Assembly: GCA_933207985.1 (NCBI GenBank)
Contig: OW240924.1
Coordinates: forward strand, 68,362,985 to 68,426,984
Direction of reading: 5' to 3'
Length of the DNA stretch: 64,000 nucleotides
DNA from: Pelobates cultripes
Lineage: Eukaryota > Chordata > Amphibia > Anura > Pelobatidae
The notes beneath the pieces were generated by a model. That model saw only the letters and a program-made list of their open reading frames with translations. It had not been told where the DNA came from and ran no database searches. The position numbers and the translations under genes were made by a program. Shown here in pieces: positions 34,768 through 44,187 of the stretch. Within the stretch, counting starts at the first letter, position 1. Every line of letters starts with the position of its first letter.

Positions 34768-35278
34768 AAGGTGGGGATAATACCACCAACGCTGTGTTCA
34801 TAGAGCAGTCAGTCTGCTCTATCCATGTAAGTATAATTTTACTTCATTTCATTAGAGATTACCATCTTTTGCCTTTTTTATTCCTTCCTGAATGTGTGGA
34901 CGTGGTGGACATTTGCTGCATATCCTTTAAAGTGAGGATTATACCGCTGTACACCCATACTGCTAGAGCTGGCTACAGCTCTTCTAAATGTAAGTGTTCC
35001 ACTGTTATCTCATACTTTTATCTGATTGAATTATACAGTCTGCACTATCACCTGTTCCTGTTTCCTGTCTTTTATATCATCTTGGTGTGAACGTGGTTGA
35101 CAGATGCCGTTTATCCTTTAAAGCGGGGATTATTCCGCTGTACACCTATACTGCTAGAGCTGGCTATAGCTCTTCCAAATGTGAGTGTCCCATCGTTACC
35201 TTTTCCTCATATAAAAGACTGTACTCAACAAGCTCCACTATAACTTATCCCTGTCTTTTGTCTTCCATATTATCTATG
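34768..35278 (+). repeat. Three tandem units with splice-donor-like ends
   Basis: The units 34768-34894, 34895-35084 and 35085-35278 share GGGGAT(A/T)AT(A/T)CC-type starts, TGCTAGAGCTGGCTA (units 2 and 3), and then (C/A)AATGT(A/G)AGT or CATGTAAGT. Units 2 and 3 are most alike (about 190-bp period). Confidence 0.75.
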
Positions 35279-35465
35279 GTCAAGCTGAATTGAAGACAGT
35301 ACATCCTATCAAGCACTGACTTTTTCATGTTTGAATTATAAAAACTTTCTTTGTGAGATTTTTGCACCAGATCTATTTTTGCTTTTGTGCCAAATAAGTT
35401 GTACTATTAGTGATTACCTGTGGCGCAGCCCTTCCCTTTTCTTTTGTTCTTCTTGTTTTCTTTTG

Positions 35466-35662
35466 CAGCAAACAGCCTGAAGGTAATGATTCTACTCACA
35501 GAACAAATTCAATAAGTTGTAGTTGTTCTGGTGACTATAGTGTCCCTTTAATCTAAACATTGCCTTCTCTGAAAAGACAGTGTTTAGACTGTGGAGACTA
35601 CAGGGACAATCCTTTTGCCCCTGAACTACTACATCAAGCTGGTGCTTGGAGTGTCTCTTTAT
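35466..35662 (-). mobile_element. T2-type MITE, rearranged
   Basis: On the minus strand TTAAAGGGACACTATAGTCA starts at 35551 and runs to about 35466, where the PLE tail begins, so the PLE probably inserted into it. On the other side (35552-35662) are a palindromic AACATTGCC..GACAGTGTTTA hairpin and a TGGAGTGTCTCTTTA end. Parts of two copies or a rearranged single copy are present. Confidence 0.6.
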
Positions 35663-36200
35663 GGAATCTAAAAGAATGGTGAAATATACAAAATGTAAAG
35701 GTTTATTTTTAAACTTTTATTACAAGACATAGATAGCCAGTCACATAGGGCATAGAAATACAAATATTTTAAATGGAATTTTACTGACACCAACCGTAAA
35801 TGAAAATTACGTATATAGTTTATCTCAAATGCCAAAAGCAAATATGTGACAAAACAGCAGGAAAATCCAGTTGAACGCGTGGTTGTAAAGGAAGAATAAT
35901 TAGAAGTAGTAAAATAGTGGTACTTGTATCACTTTATAGATCACTTGTCAGAGCTCACCTAAAATTTTATGCCCAATTCTGGAGATCTAGAATGACATTT
36001 ATCAAGAGTTATAAATCAGGTAAAGTACCAAACGTAGAGAACAGTCTATTATTTTACATTGTGTTTGCTTTTGTTTAACCTTTCGCATCCACAGAGCTGG
36101 GCTTTTATATTTAGAATGATTTAAATAAATTTGAGACAATTCAAAGATACAGAGACAAAGTCAGTGGTTGAATTAATGTAAAGTGGACCTTGGTGCCAAC
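35663..36200. other. No recognised feature
   Basis: AT-rich sequence between the T2 fragment and the inverted PLE. Confidence 0.45.
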
Positions 36201-36406
36201 ATTTTTTTGGACCAATACAGAAGAGAATAAAGAGGTAGGTTAGCGCTAATAATATAGTAGATAGGCAGCGGCCAGACAGAGGGTAACCCTCTAACCCTCT
36301 ATAATAAAAGTTTACAACAAGAGAAAGGAAAGGCTGCGCCAAAAGGAATGATAAATAATAAAAAATACTAATAACTAAAAAGAATATAAAATAATATATA
36401 TTAAAA

Positions 36407-36416
<10 letters not shown>

Positions 36417-36449
<33 letters not shown>
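36417..36449. repeat. (TA)n microsatellite
   Basis: About 16 TA units within the minus-strand PLE, next to an A-run. Confidence 0.95.
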
Positions 36450-36454
<5 letters not shown>

Positions 36455-36998
36455 GTCCCAATTAATATCAGAGATTGAATTGTCTTAGTCACTGTTTCAG
36501 CTGGTAGAGTATCTTCTCTGTTTGTAGTAGATCGTCTCGTAATATGGAAGACACAAGGAGAGAGGACCAATCGTGTGGAGTGTATAAGATGAATATTAAT
36601 AAATTAAAATATAAATATTACACTCACATTTGGATGAGCTATGGCCATCTCAGGTGTAACAGGCATACAGCGGAATAATCCCCGCTTGTAGGATGTATGG
36701 ATACTTGTCCTCCGAAGGGTAATGGTGTCCAATTCTCAGGGAAAGAGAAAAATAAAACCAACCAATAGTCCTCTCTGATGACATGATGTAGAAATGGATA
36801 AAATAGAGTAAAATATACTCACAAGTGGAGTGCAGGCCTAACTGCACTCTGATGATAGCGTTGGTGGTATGATCCCCACATCAGGATAGGTTTTCAGAAA
36901 TAAGTAAAATGCCAGGAAAAAGTAATAGAAAAATTAAATTGTGTAAAAGGATAATAACACAAAATTATTTATTATAGAAAATATACAATATTATAAAA

Positions 36999-37037
36999 CC
37001 AATAACGCGTTTCACCACTAGGGCTCTATCAAATTGG
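36999..37037 (-). ncRNA. Hammerhead-type ribozyme motif (PLE minus copy)
   Basis: The minus strand reads CCAAT, TTGATAGA, GCCCTAGTGGT, GAAACGCGTT, ATTGG. CCAAT and ATTGG form stem I, and GCC..GGT forms stem II. After GAAA, AC can pair with GU across a two-base loop, followed by U at the cleavage position. The core CTGATGA is changed (TTGATAGA). The stem I bases differ from the copy at 34.6 kb but still pair. Confidence 0.6.
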
Positions 37038-37269
37038 AATAACATTAAAACCTGGCAATAAAGGAGTATATATAGGTACATAAGTCATTTAAAAATGGCG
37101 CCAAAATGACATCATCAGTCAATAGCCAATCAGAGCTATTCATTGCACATAATAAAAATACAATATACAATTAAAAAAAGAAAATTGAAAGAGAAGTATT
37201 TGTAACATAAATGCTAACTTCTACATTCATTTGAAGTGAAAATGAGTAAAAAAAACCCGAAGTCTGTAA

Positions 37270-37600
37270 CATTAAATATAAGGCTGTACAATGATTGCAC
37301 GTCACGTAACTCGCATAGCACTATGGGAATGTAGTGCGCGAGTCACGTGACCAGCGTCAGCAAAACATGCTGGGACCGGAAGTAGTAAAGGGCTTGGCTG
37401 CCTGGACGTTGTAATTGTGCGGCCGTCCTGTAGGGGGACGGTACGCACGTACTAGGGGGCGGGTTCAAGATGCGTCACGTGATCCGTGGCATATAGGGAA
37501 ATGTAGTACTTCTTTCGACTATATTTCCCATGCGGCCGTGCGCCGCCATAGTTCTACAACTGATGCTGATCACGTGACCCGCGTTCTACATTTCCCTGTG
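37270..37600 (-). promoter_or_regulatory. CpG-rich PLE promoter-like region
   Basis: It contains three CACGTG E-boxes (37344-37349, 37476-37481, 37571-37576), an ETS-like CCGGAAGTAG, a GGGGGCGGG box, and ACTACATTCCC/ACTACATTTCCC motifs resembling ZNF143-type sites. It lies 200-530 bp upstream of the element's TATA box in PLE orientation. One CACGTG is kept at 33429 in the other copy. Confidence 0.45.
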
Positions 37601-37739
37601 TATTTTTTATTATTTATCATTCCTTTTGGCGCAGCCTTTCCTTCCCCTTGTTGTAAATTTTTTTGGACCACCCTTAACTTTTGTGCAACTCCAGCAAGGC
37701 TTTGCCAGCTGGGGTTCTGCTATTTTCCCATCCTTGCAG

Positions 37740-37912
37740 GGTTGTATTTGTGAGTAGTGCTTGTGTATTTGAATGTATGTGTGTGTGAATGTAGTAGTGT
37801 ATTTTGTATGAACTGTTGACATTTGAATGCAGCGGTATGTTTGTATGTAATGTTGGCATTTGAATGCAGGTGTGCATTTGTGTGTAGTGTTGGAGTTTGA
37901 ATATAGGTGTGT
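37740..37912 (+). repeat. Minisatellite, unit about 35-55 bp
   Basis: Four diverged units share GTAGTGTTGG, ATTTGAATGCAGGTGTG and ATTTGTGT. They lie just downstream of the PLE target site and directly before the hammerhead-like core at 37.92 kb. Confidence 0.8.
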
Positions 37913-37915
37913 ACA

Positions 37916-37955
37916 CTGACGAAGGAGCCATTGTTAGCACCGAAATGCATGTCGG
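37916..37955 (+). ncRNA. Hammerhead-like core with intact CTGACGA
   Basis: CTGACGA (37916-37922) is followed by a GGAGC..GCACC stem-loop and GAAA (37942-37945), then TGCATGTC. The conserved core matches CUGANGA..GAAA exactly, better than the two PLE copies. A two-base stem III (AU/GU) followed by C is possible. Stem I pairing is poor, so it may be a relic. Confidence 0.45.
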
Positions 37956-38351
37956 GTTTCATCTCTCTTACAATTTTGAGCCCTACGAGCACTATGCACT
38001 CATCACTTGTTTAATTGTGTCTATTTTTACTCGTTAGTCTTCGTGGGACAGAGTGGAGGACGGCTTATTTAGCTCGGGTTAGCTGCGAGATTAGAACACC
38101 CACAAATGTGTTTCTTAGGAGGTTCAGGGCTTAGGCTAAAGAATCCAGTGTACAGGAGACTTGGTTTATTTTAATGGAAGCTATCCCTCTCTAGCGAAGG
38201 GAGACCCTTTAAGTAATAGGCATTAATATGTAGTTTGTCCTCTCCTTACAGCCTTAGCTTCATTGCATTTCTATATCTCCCTTCCAAGTGTATCCCACCT
38301 ATTAGCCTGTCTCTACACCATCTCTTCACTGAATAGAGCTCTTACTCTAAC

Positions 38352-39566
38352 CTTTCTGTTAAGACACTCCCGGCATAAATGAGTGAAACCACCATATAGT
38401 AGATCTTCACCCTTTTAGAGACACAGGCACAGTTGCTGTAGACCGCCAAACTCCCAAACGGAATATAAGGGAATGCTCCAAACTCCCGAACAGAGAATCA
38501 TACGAACTCCTCCTCTCCTGGAACAGGCGAAAGAATACTCCAAAGTAGCAATCCCCCCAAACACGAGACCAAACTCCATCTTGAGGGTAAAACAGGAATC
38601 TGCTTTAATGAGGGCTACCTGCCCGGTATTTATGCAGGTCTCCCACCTGGTGGACACTCACCTATGGGACCAGATGGAAGACTGGGACAAGCATGATACA
38701 CTAGCCAATCACAGTGGCTCAGACATAACCACTCCCCTTTGTACAAGCAACCCCTCCTCTCTATCCTGGAGATAATTGGGAAGAAATCCAATTATCTCCA
38801 TTGATAGAGGCAAAACGCCATTTTAAATAATACAGTAAAAATACATAAAATTCCATTACTTCAAAACTACTGAATGCATTCCACACATATAACATAGCCC
38901 CAGATAGCCTAGATCTGAGCGCACATTATTACCGAATGGCGCTCAGATCCAGTACACACATTTCAATCGCCATGGTGCCAAAGTCTTTCACACTGTTCTT
39001 TCGGTATATGAAGGGCTCCATGGGATGGCTATCTGGGTTAAGTCCATTTGTGAAATAAAAAGTCCTGAACAGACCGGAGCATTCCCTTATATTCCGTTTG
39101 GGAGTTTGGCGGTCTACAGCAACTGTGCCTGTGTCTCTAAAAGGGTGAAGATCTACTATATGGTGGTTTCACTCATTTATGCAAATTGTATGTCGGATGA
39201 CAAGGAATGGAGGTCGGCGGTTTTCAGCGGTGTTCGGGAAAAAGTGTCTGTTTTGAGTTCCATAAGTTTGTTGACGAACACCGCTGTGTATTCGTGCATC
39301 TAAGATGGCCGTCGCCTCATGGTCAGCATACGAATGACGACCACCCAGCACACGGTTTCAATTAGGAGGTGTCTGCGGTTAACCACAACACTCAAATTGG
39401 GGCCAATAGGTTAACCAGCAGAACACTTCTCTTCTGGGTGGCCGGCCGTTCGGCAGTTTGTTTGGTAGATTATCAAACAAATGAACGGGGAAGTACGGAC
39501 AGGCAATTACAAGAATCCACCGGGAAAGCACTATAGTTCTAAGACAGAGGGATCTGTCACACTTTC
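38352..39566 (-). mobile_element. 1.2-kb solo LTR with internal inverted copy of its own end
   Basis: The LTR (38357-39561) reads on the minus strand TGTGACAGATCCC to GGAGTGTCTTAACA. It is flanked by exact CTTTC at 38352-38356 and 39562-39566. A TATA-like GCATAAATACC and an ATTAAA signal lie near 38.6 kb. The last part of the LTR (38373-38479) recurs as a perfect reverse complement at 39076-39182, 600 bp away. A separate 11-bp hairpin (AGCGGTGTTCG) lies at 39225-39286. Confidence 0.8.
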
Positions 39567-39990
39567 CTCTACCTCTTTTTATTGCAGTCCTCATATTGTA
39601 GATGTTATTATACTTCACTGTTCAGTAAATCATCCCACCCCACCCCCCGTTCCCCTGTTCCTCCATCTTATTATTTGGCTGATTTAAGCCATACTAGCAT
39701 CTACAGAGACTTGAGTTTAAGGATTAATATATGAGCATTCATCTTCACTATTAGAGGCTACCCTTTTTCCAGCTCTTACACTTTGCATCTAATTGGATCC
39801 TCTCATGTTTATTTGAATAAAGTCTTATAATTTTTGGATACATTTTAAGTGATTTAGCTGTAGGAATTGTACTTTTATCCTACCAAGTTTTGAAACTACA
39901 TTAGTTTACTACTTATCACCTCATTCCTTCTTTCAATACCAGATAGGAATCCCCTACTTTTTACTTGGATTCTTTTCATTTCTATATATT
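39567..39990. other. No recognised feature
   Basis: AT-rich sequence between the LTR and the minisatellite. Confidence 0.45.
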
Positions 39991-40715
39991 AGGTGTGTAC
40001 ACACACACACACACATATACTGACATAGATACACATACATAAAAAAAATGCACAGATATACTAATATTCTGTCATAGATACACATTTACACAAACTTACA
40101 TACTGACACAGATACACATGCACAATGACACACACCGATACACATACATATTGGTACAGAAACACACATTGACACACACAGATACACACACACATACTGA
40201 CACAGATTCACATACGCACAGATACACGCACAGATGCACACATCTACTGATGGAGATATACATACACACTAACACACACACAGATACACTCATATATCGA
40301 CACAAATACACATACACATCGGCACACACATACATACACACCCACACTGAAATAGATACACAAATGCACACACAGATACACATTGATACTGATACAGATA
40401 CATATACATTAAGACACACACAGATACACATTAATACTGATACAGATACATATACATTAAGATACACACAGATACACATAGATACACAGATTCACAAACA
40501 CACTGACACACACAGATACAGATTTATATACTCATACACACTGACACACACATATACACTCAAACATGCTGACACATATACTGTTACAGATATACATACA
40601 TTCTGACAGACACCCACACAGATACACATACACACTAACACACACACACAGATACAAAAACATACTGACACAGAAACACATTGACAAACTGACAGATATA
40701 CACACAAAAGTCACT
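39991..40715 (-). repeat. ACACAGATACACATAC-type minisatellite, inverse of the 1.2-kb array
   Basis: An imperfect array of ACACAGATACACATAC blocks, the reverse complement of the motif at 1.24-2.17 kb. The adjoining sequence at 40724-40760 (ACCACTCTCCTGCGTCC) corresponds inversely to GGAGGGTGGCT next to the first array. Both therefore appear to be parts of one dispersed element. Long Cys/Val-rich or Thr/His-rich frames here are artefacts. Confidence 0.9.
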
Positions 40716-40813
40716 ATTTTCTTATTTTTAACCACTCTCCTGCGTCCATACCTTTTGGGTGCAGGAGGGTGACTTCTGCTTCTGCAGAGACCTCACTCTA
40801 AACCTTAAATATG

Positions 40814-41617
40814 TATAGGTTCATAGGCGTACACACGGGGTGTGCCGGGTGTGCCTAGGCACACCCTAGTCCCCGCGGCATGCACTATGTGCCTCTCTCT
40901 GTGGGCCGGTGAGGGAGATCAAAGATCTCCCTCACCGACCCACAGGCAGGGAGGGAGGCAGGAGAGTACCCAGGGAGCTCTTGCCAGCAGCTCCACCGTG
41001 TTCCTCTCATGCGGTCGGAGCGTTGCCGCGGTTATCGTGGCAACGCTCAGATCTCGCGAGAGTGAACTCTAGCCCCACGGGGGCTAGAGTTCACTCTCCA
41101 CTGGACCACCAGGGAAGGCAGGAGCACGGTCGCCCCTCCCTACATAAGGTAAAAAGGGAGGGAGGATATTAACTAAACGGCCCCCACACATTACACACAA
41201 ACATACAGCACACACACATCACCCTTACACACACAGCACACACACACACACTAACAGCACCCTCACACTAACAGTACACATACACACACTAACAGTACCC
41301 TTACACACAGCACCCTCACACACACACAGCACCCTTACACACACACAGCACACACTAACAACACCCTTACACACACACACTAACAGCACCCTCACACTAA
41401 CAACACCCTTACACACACATCACCCTCACACATACACACACACAGCACACACTAACAGCACCATTACACACAGCACCCTCACACACAGCACCCTTACACA
41501 CACAGCAGTGTGTGTGTGTATATCTGTGTATGTGTATATATATATACTCGGCGTGTGTGTTTCTGCTTTAGGGTGCACACCCTTATACAATAGGCTGCGC
41601 ATGCCTATGTATAGTTT
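40814..41617. mobile_element. 788-bp non-autonomous hAT with two hairpins and a minisatellite
   Basis: The element (40822-41609) starts CATAGGCGTACAC and ends GCGCATGCCTATG. The 8-bp TSD is TATAGGTT versus TATAGTTT (one mismatch). The CpG-rich left half has a 22-bp hairpin (40899-40920 with 40924-40945, one mismatch, loop AAA) and a perfect 19-bp hairpin (41058-41076 with 41080-41098, loop ACG). The right half is a CACCCTTACACACACAGCA minisatellite (41190-41510). No transposase is present. Confidence 0.85.
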
Positions 41618-42414
41618 GAAGTGAAGAAGAGATAGGATTGACACGATTAGCATAAACAAATTGCCTGAAGAGTTTAACAATTCTAAAATGCATTTTTCAT
41701 AGAAAGATGGCAGCTAGACGATAGGGACATAACCTGTGGTTGGAGTGAAGAAATTAAGATATAACTTCAGGAGAAACTTTATGATATTCAGTGCTGTCAA
41801 TGTGTGGCTTTGTCTACTAGCAGATGAGGTAGAACCTTGTGCATTGGAAGAGTTTGAAAAAGATGGGGATAGACATAATCTAGAAGCTCACTCATCTACA
41901 TGATCGTAGGCAAGGCTGGAATCCTTCCTTTTCACCCAGAGTGGCATTCCATGCAAATACCCCCATCTATGCACATGTGAGTTATTTATCCTAATTTGCT
42001 TATCATATTTGAAAGACCGCTAATTCTAATGAGGTGTTCTTTGTTGTGGTACAATATTACATATATATTAAAAAAAATTGCTACTAAAAATGTAAACCTT
42101 TAAAATATATATTTTAGACAGGACAACGGGCAGGCAAACTGGGGCAATTAGCTCGTATCTGCTGTCAAAATTTGTTTTCAATGATGCCGACTGCTGGTAT
42201 TGCTGCTTGGAATACATAAACTACCGTATCATCTAATTAATTTAATCAAGTAGTCTAATCTACAGATTTGTTTGTTTTTCTTTTTGCTAAACTGCAGCCG
42301 TGTTAAACAGTCTGAACATGCTGCGAATTTCGACAAACATTGAGAAAACTAACAATGCCATAAACCAGCCCCTTTCTACGTGTTTTTACTCTCAATTTCT
42401 GCATCATCTCTGCA
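41618..42414. other. No recognised feature
   Basis: AT-rich, with no repeat ends or exons recognised. Confidence 0.45.
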
Positions 42415-42707
42415 TCACTCCCAATCTTTTAGCAGCTCCAGTACCCTTTCAGTTCTGGGTGCCATAAACCCCCTCCTCTTGGTGCCTACAAACTGCGTGT
42501 GCACAGATGCTAAGAGGTTTCGGGAGGAGGCAGAACAATTACAAATCTCCGACTCCCTGTATAACTGGTAAGAAACGTGAGCAGCATGGATAAAATCACC
42601 ACTGCAGAACTCTTCATCTGACAGAGCATTCATCATACCTCCCAGGTCTTTCATCCATGATTTGTATTTTGGGGATTCCTTTGCACTCTTTACTAGGAAA
42701 CAAAGAT
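42415..42707 (-). other. Exon-like segment, unassigned
   Basis: On the minus strand a pyrimidine-rich TTTGTTTCCTAG acceptor-like site is followed by an open frame that reads KSAKESPKYKSWMKDLGG and continues to a stop at 42415. A donor-like GGGAG/GTATGA occurs soon after, so an exon of about 50 bp is possible. Alternatively the whole 80-codon frame is chance. I recognise no protein family. Confidence 0.15.
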
Positions 42708-43717
42708 TTGAATGACAATTACATTTTTAGATCTAAGTAAAAACTATGTTCTCCCTCCAATACAAAGAATTATAAAATACAAAGTATTGTTTGTGTATTC
42801 TGGTCATATTAAATCGTATTTGACGAGGTTCTGATCACAGAGCAGATTACACCAGTTCTTCATTCTACACGTTCTCTCCAGAACAAAATAATAGCTATCT
42901 TATCAGAGAATTAAAGACGGCATATGAGAATGCAATAATAATTCCCCTCCATATAAAACGGCACTTGAACCATTATTTCTCAACAAGCGCCAAGTTTTAT
43001 GTAATCAGATGCAGGATTTTATATTGACATGGACTTTGTAACTTTTTATTGCATTTAATTTTGTGATTTTTTTTTTTGCATTGATCGTGCTTTCAATTTC
43101 TTTCAGTATCTTCAAAGAATATTTTAATGCCTCAAAATTATTATTAATCATTTAATTAAAAATATGATTCAATACATAAACTCTTGTTTACAAAAGAGCA
43201 ATGTTTGAAAAAAAATATGAGCCACAATTATTGCATGGAATCGAAAAAAATGGTGAGTGGTACCTAATATCTTAATGTAATATGTTATATTAAATAAAGG
43301 AATGTTTTAACATATTGAGCCTTACGTATTACAATCTCTTTATTTTGCCTTATTTAAGATGTTTGTAATTTCAGCAAGCATTCCAATGATCTGATGATGA
43401 TTTGGAACTGACGGTATTTGGACACTGTTGACCATATCTAAATATTGCTATGCTGCGTGTATAAAAGCGTAATAGAATTCAATAAAAATGGGGTGCTCTG
43501 TTTGCAGTACTGACTGGCAAAATGGATATCCGCATAGAGCACACCGCAGTAGTACACAAACTGTAATATTCGAAAAAAAATTATGACAGTAGAGAAGAAC
43601 CAATAATGAAAATGAAAAAAATAAATGAGTCGTCCCAAATATTGCCTGGTATATGTAAATACGAATAAAAAGCAGAGACGTACAAAATTAGATGTTAGTC
43701 ATAATACTGCCAGTTTA
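42708..43717. other. No recognised feature
   Basis: AT-rich, with several poly-A/T runs. Confidence 0.45.
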
Positions 43718-44187
43718 TGATATTGATACATTAGAGAGAGTTCAGAGAAGGGCTACTAAACTGGTTCATGGATTGCAGGATAAAACTTACCAGGAAAGGT
43801 TAAAGGAACTTGTATAGCTTGGAGGAAAGACGATATAATAGAAACATTTAAATATATAAAGGGAATCAACACAGTAAAGGAGGAGATTATATTTAAAAGA
43901 AGAAAAACTACCACAACAAGAGGACATAGTCTTAAATTACAAGGACAAAGGTTTAAAAATAATATCAGGAAGTATTACTTTACTGAGATAGTAGTGGACG
44001 CATCGAATAGCCTTCCAGCTGAAGTGGTAGAGGTTAACACAGTGAGGGAGTTTAAGCATGGGATAGGCATAAGGCTATCCTATGTATAAAATAAGGCCAG
44101 GGACTAATGAAATTATTTAGAAAATTGGGCAGACTAGATGGGCCGAATGGTTCTTATCTGCCGTCACATTCTATGTTTCTATGTTTT
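43718..44187 (+). mobile_element. CR1-type LINE 3' end with octamer tail
   Basis: The frame reads ERVQRRATKLVHGLQDK and YQERLKEL before being broken by a deletion near 43817. Later frames give KRRKTTTTRGHSLKL and NNIRKYYFTE. This order is typical of the CR1 pol carboxy end. The 3' end carries GATGGGCCGAATGGTTC and the ATTCTATGTTTCTATG octamers characteristic of CR1. It is 5'-truncated and inactive. Confidence 0.85.

Larger units (their letters stand above)
33335..35465 (+). mobile_element. Penelope-like element, plus copy, split by a solo LTR
   Basis: In order: a promoter-like segment with CACGTG (33429-33434) and CCCATG; TCTGATTGG and GGTGCCATTT; a TATA box (33608-33615); a solo LTR (33646-34613); a hammerhead-like motif (34617-34650); three diverged tandem units (34768-35278) beginning GGGGATAATACCAC or similar; and a tail with GGCGCAGCCCTTCCCTTTTC (about 35414). 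The same order is present, inverted, at 37.66-36.2 kb. No protein is encoded. The left boundary is approximate. Confidence 0.75.
36201..37670 (-). mobile_element. Penelope-like element, minus copy, with exact 14-bp TSD
   Basis: The insert 36215-37656 is flanked by exact ATTTTTTTGGACCA (36201-36214 and 37657-37670). Minus-strand order: an inverted tail piece (37656-37602); a CpG-rich promoter-like region with three CACGTG boxes; a TATA box (37067-37074); a hammerhead-like motif (36999-37037); GGGGATCATACCACC and GGGGATTATTCCGC units, each ending in GTGAGT; a (TA)n run; then the GGCGCAGCCTTTCC tail. The first and last 55 bp are inverted copies (36313-36368 and 37602-37656). No reverse transcriptase is present, so this is a short, non-autonomous form. 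Confidence 0.8.

Noticed and set aside
40096..40772. 162-codon Thr/His-rich frame and opposing Cys/Val-rich frames
   Set aside because: The same minisatellite in reverse orientation. Low-complexity translation only.
41190..41510. Regular repeats resembling a CRISPR array
   Set aside because: The units are contiguous, variable CA-rich satellite without unique spacers, inside a hAT element in an animal genome.
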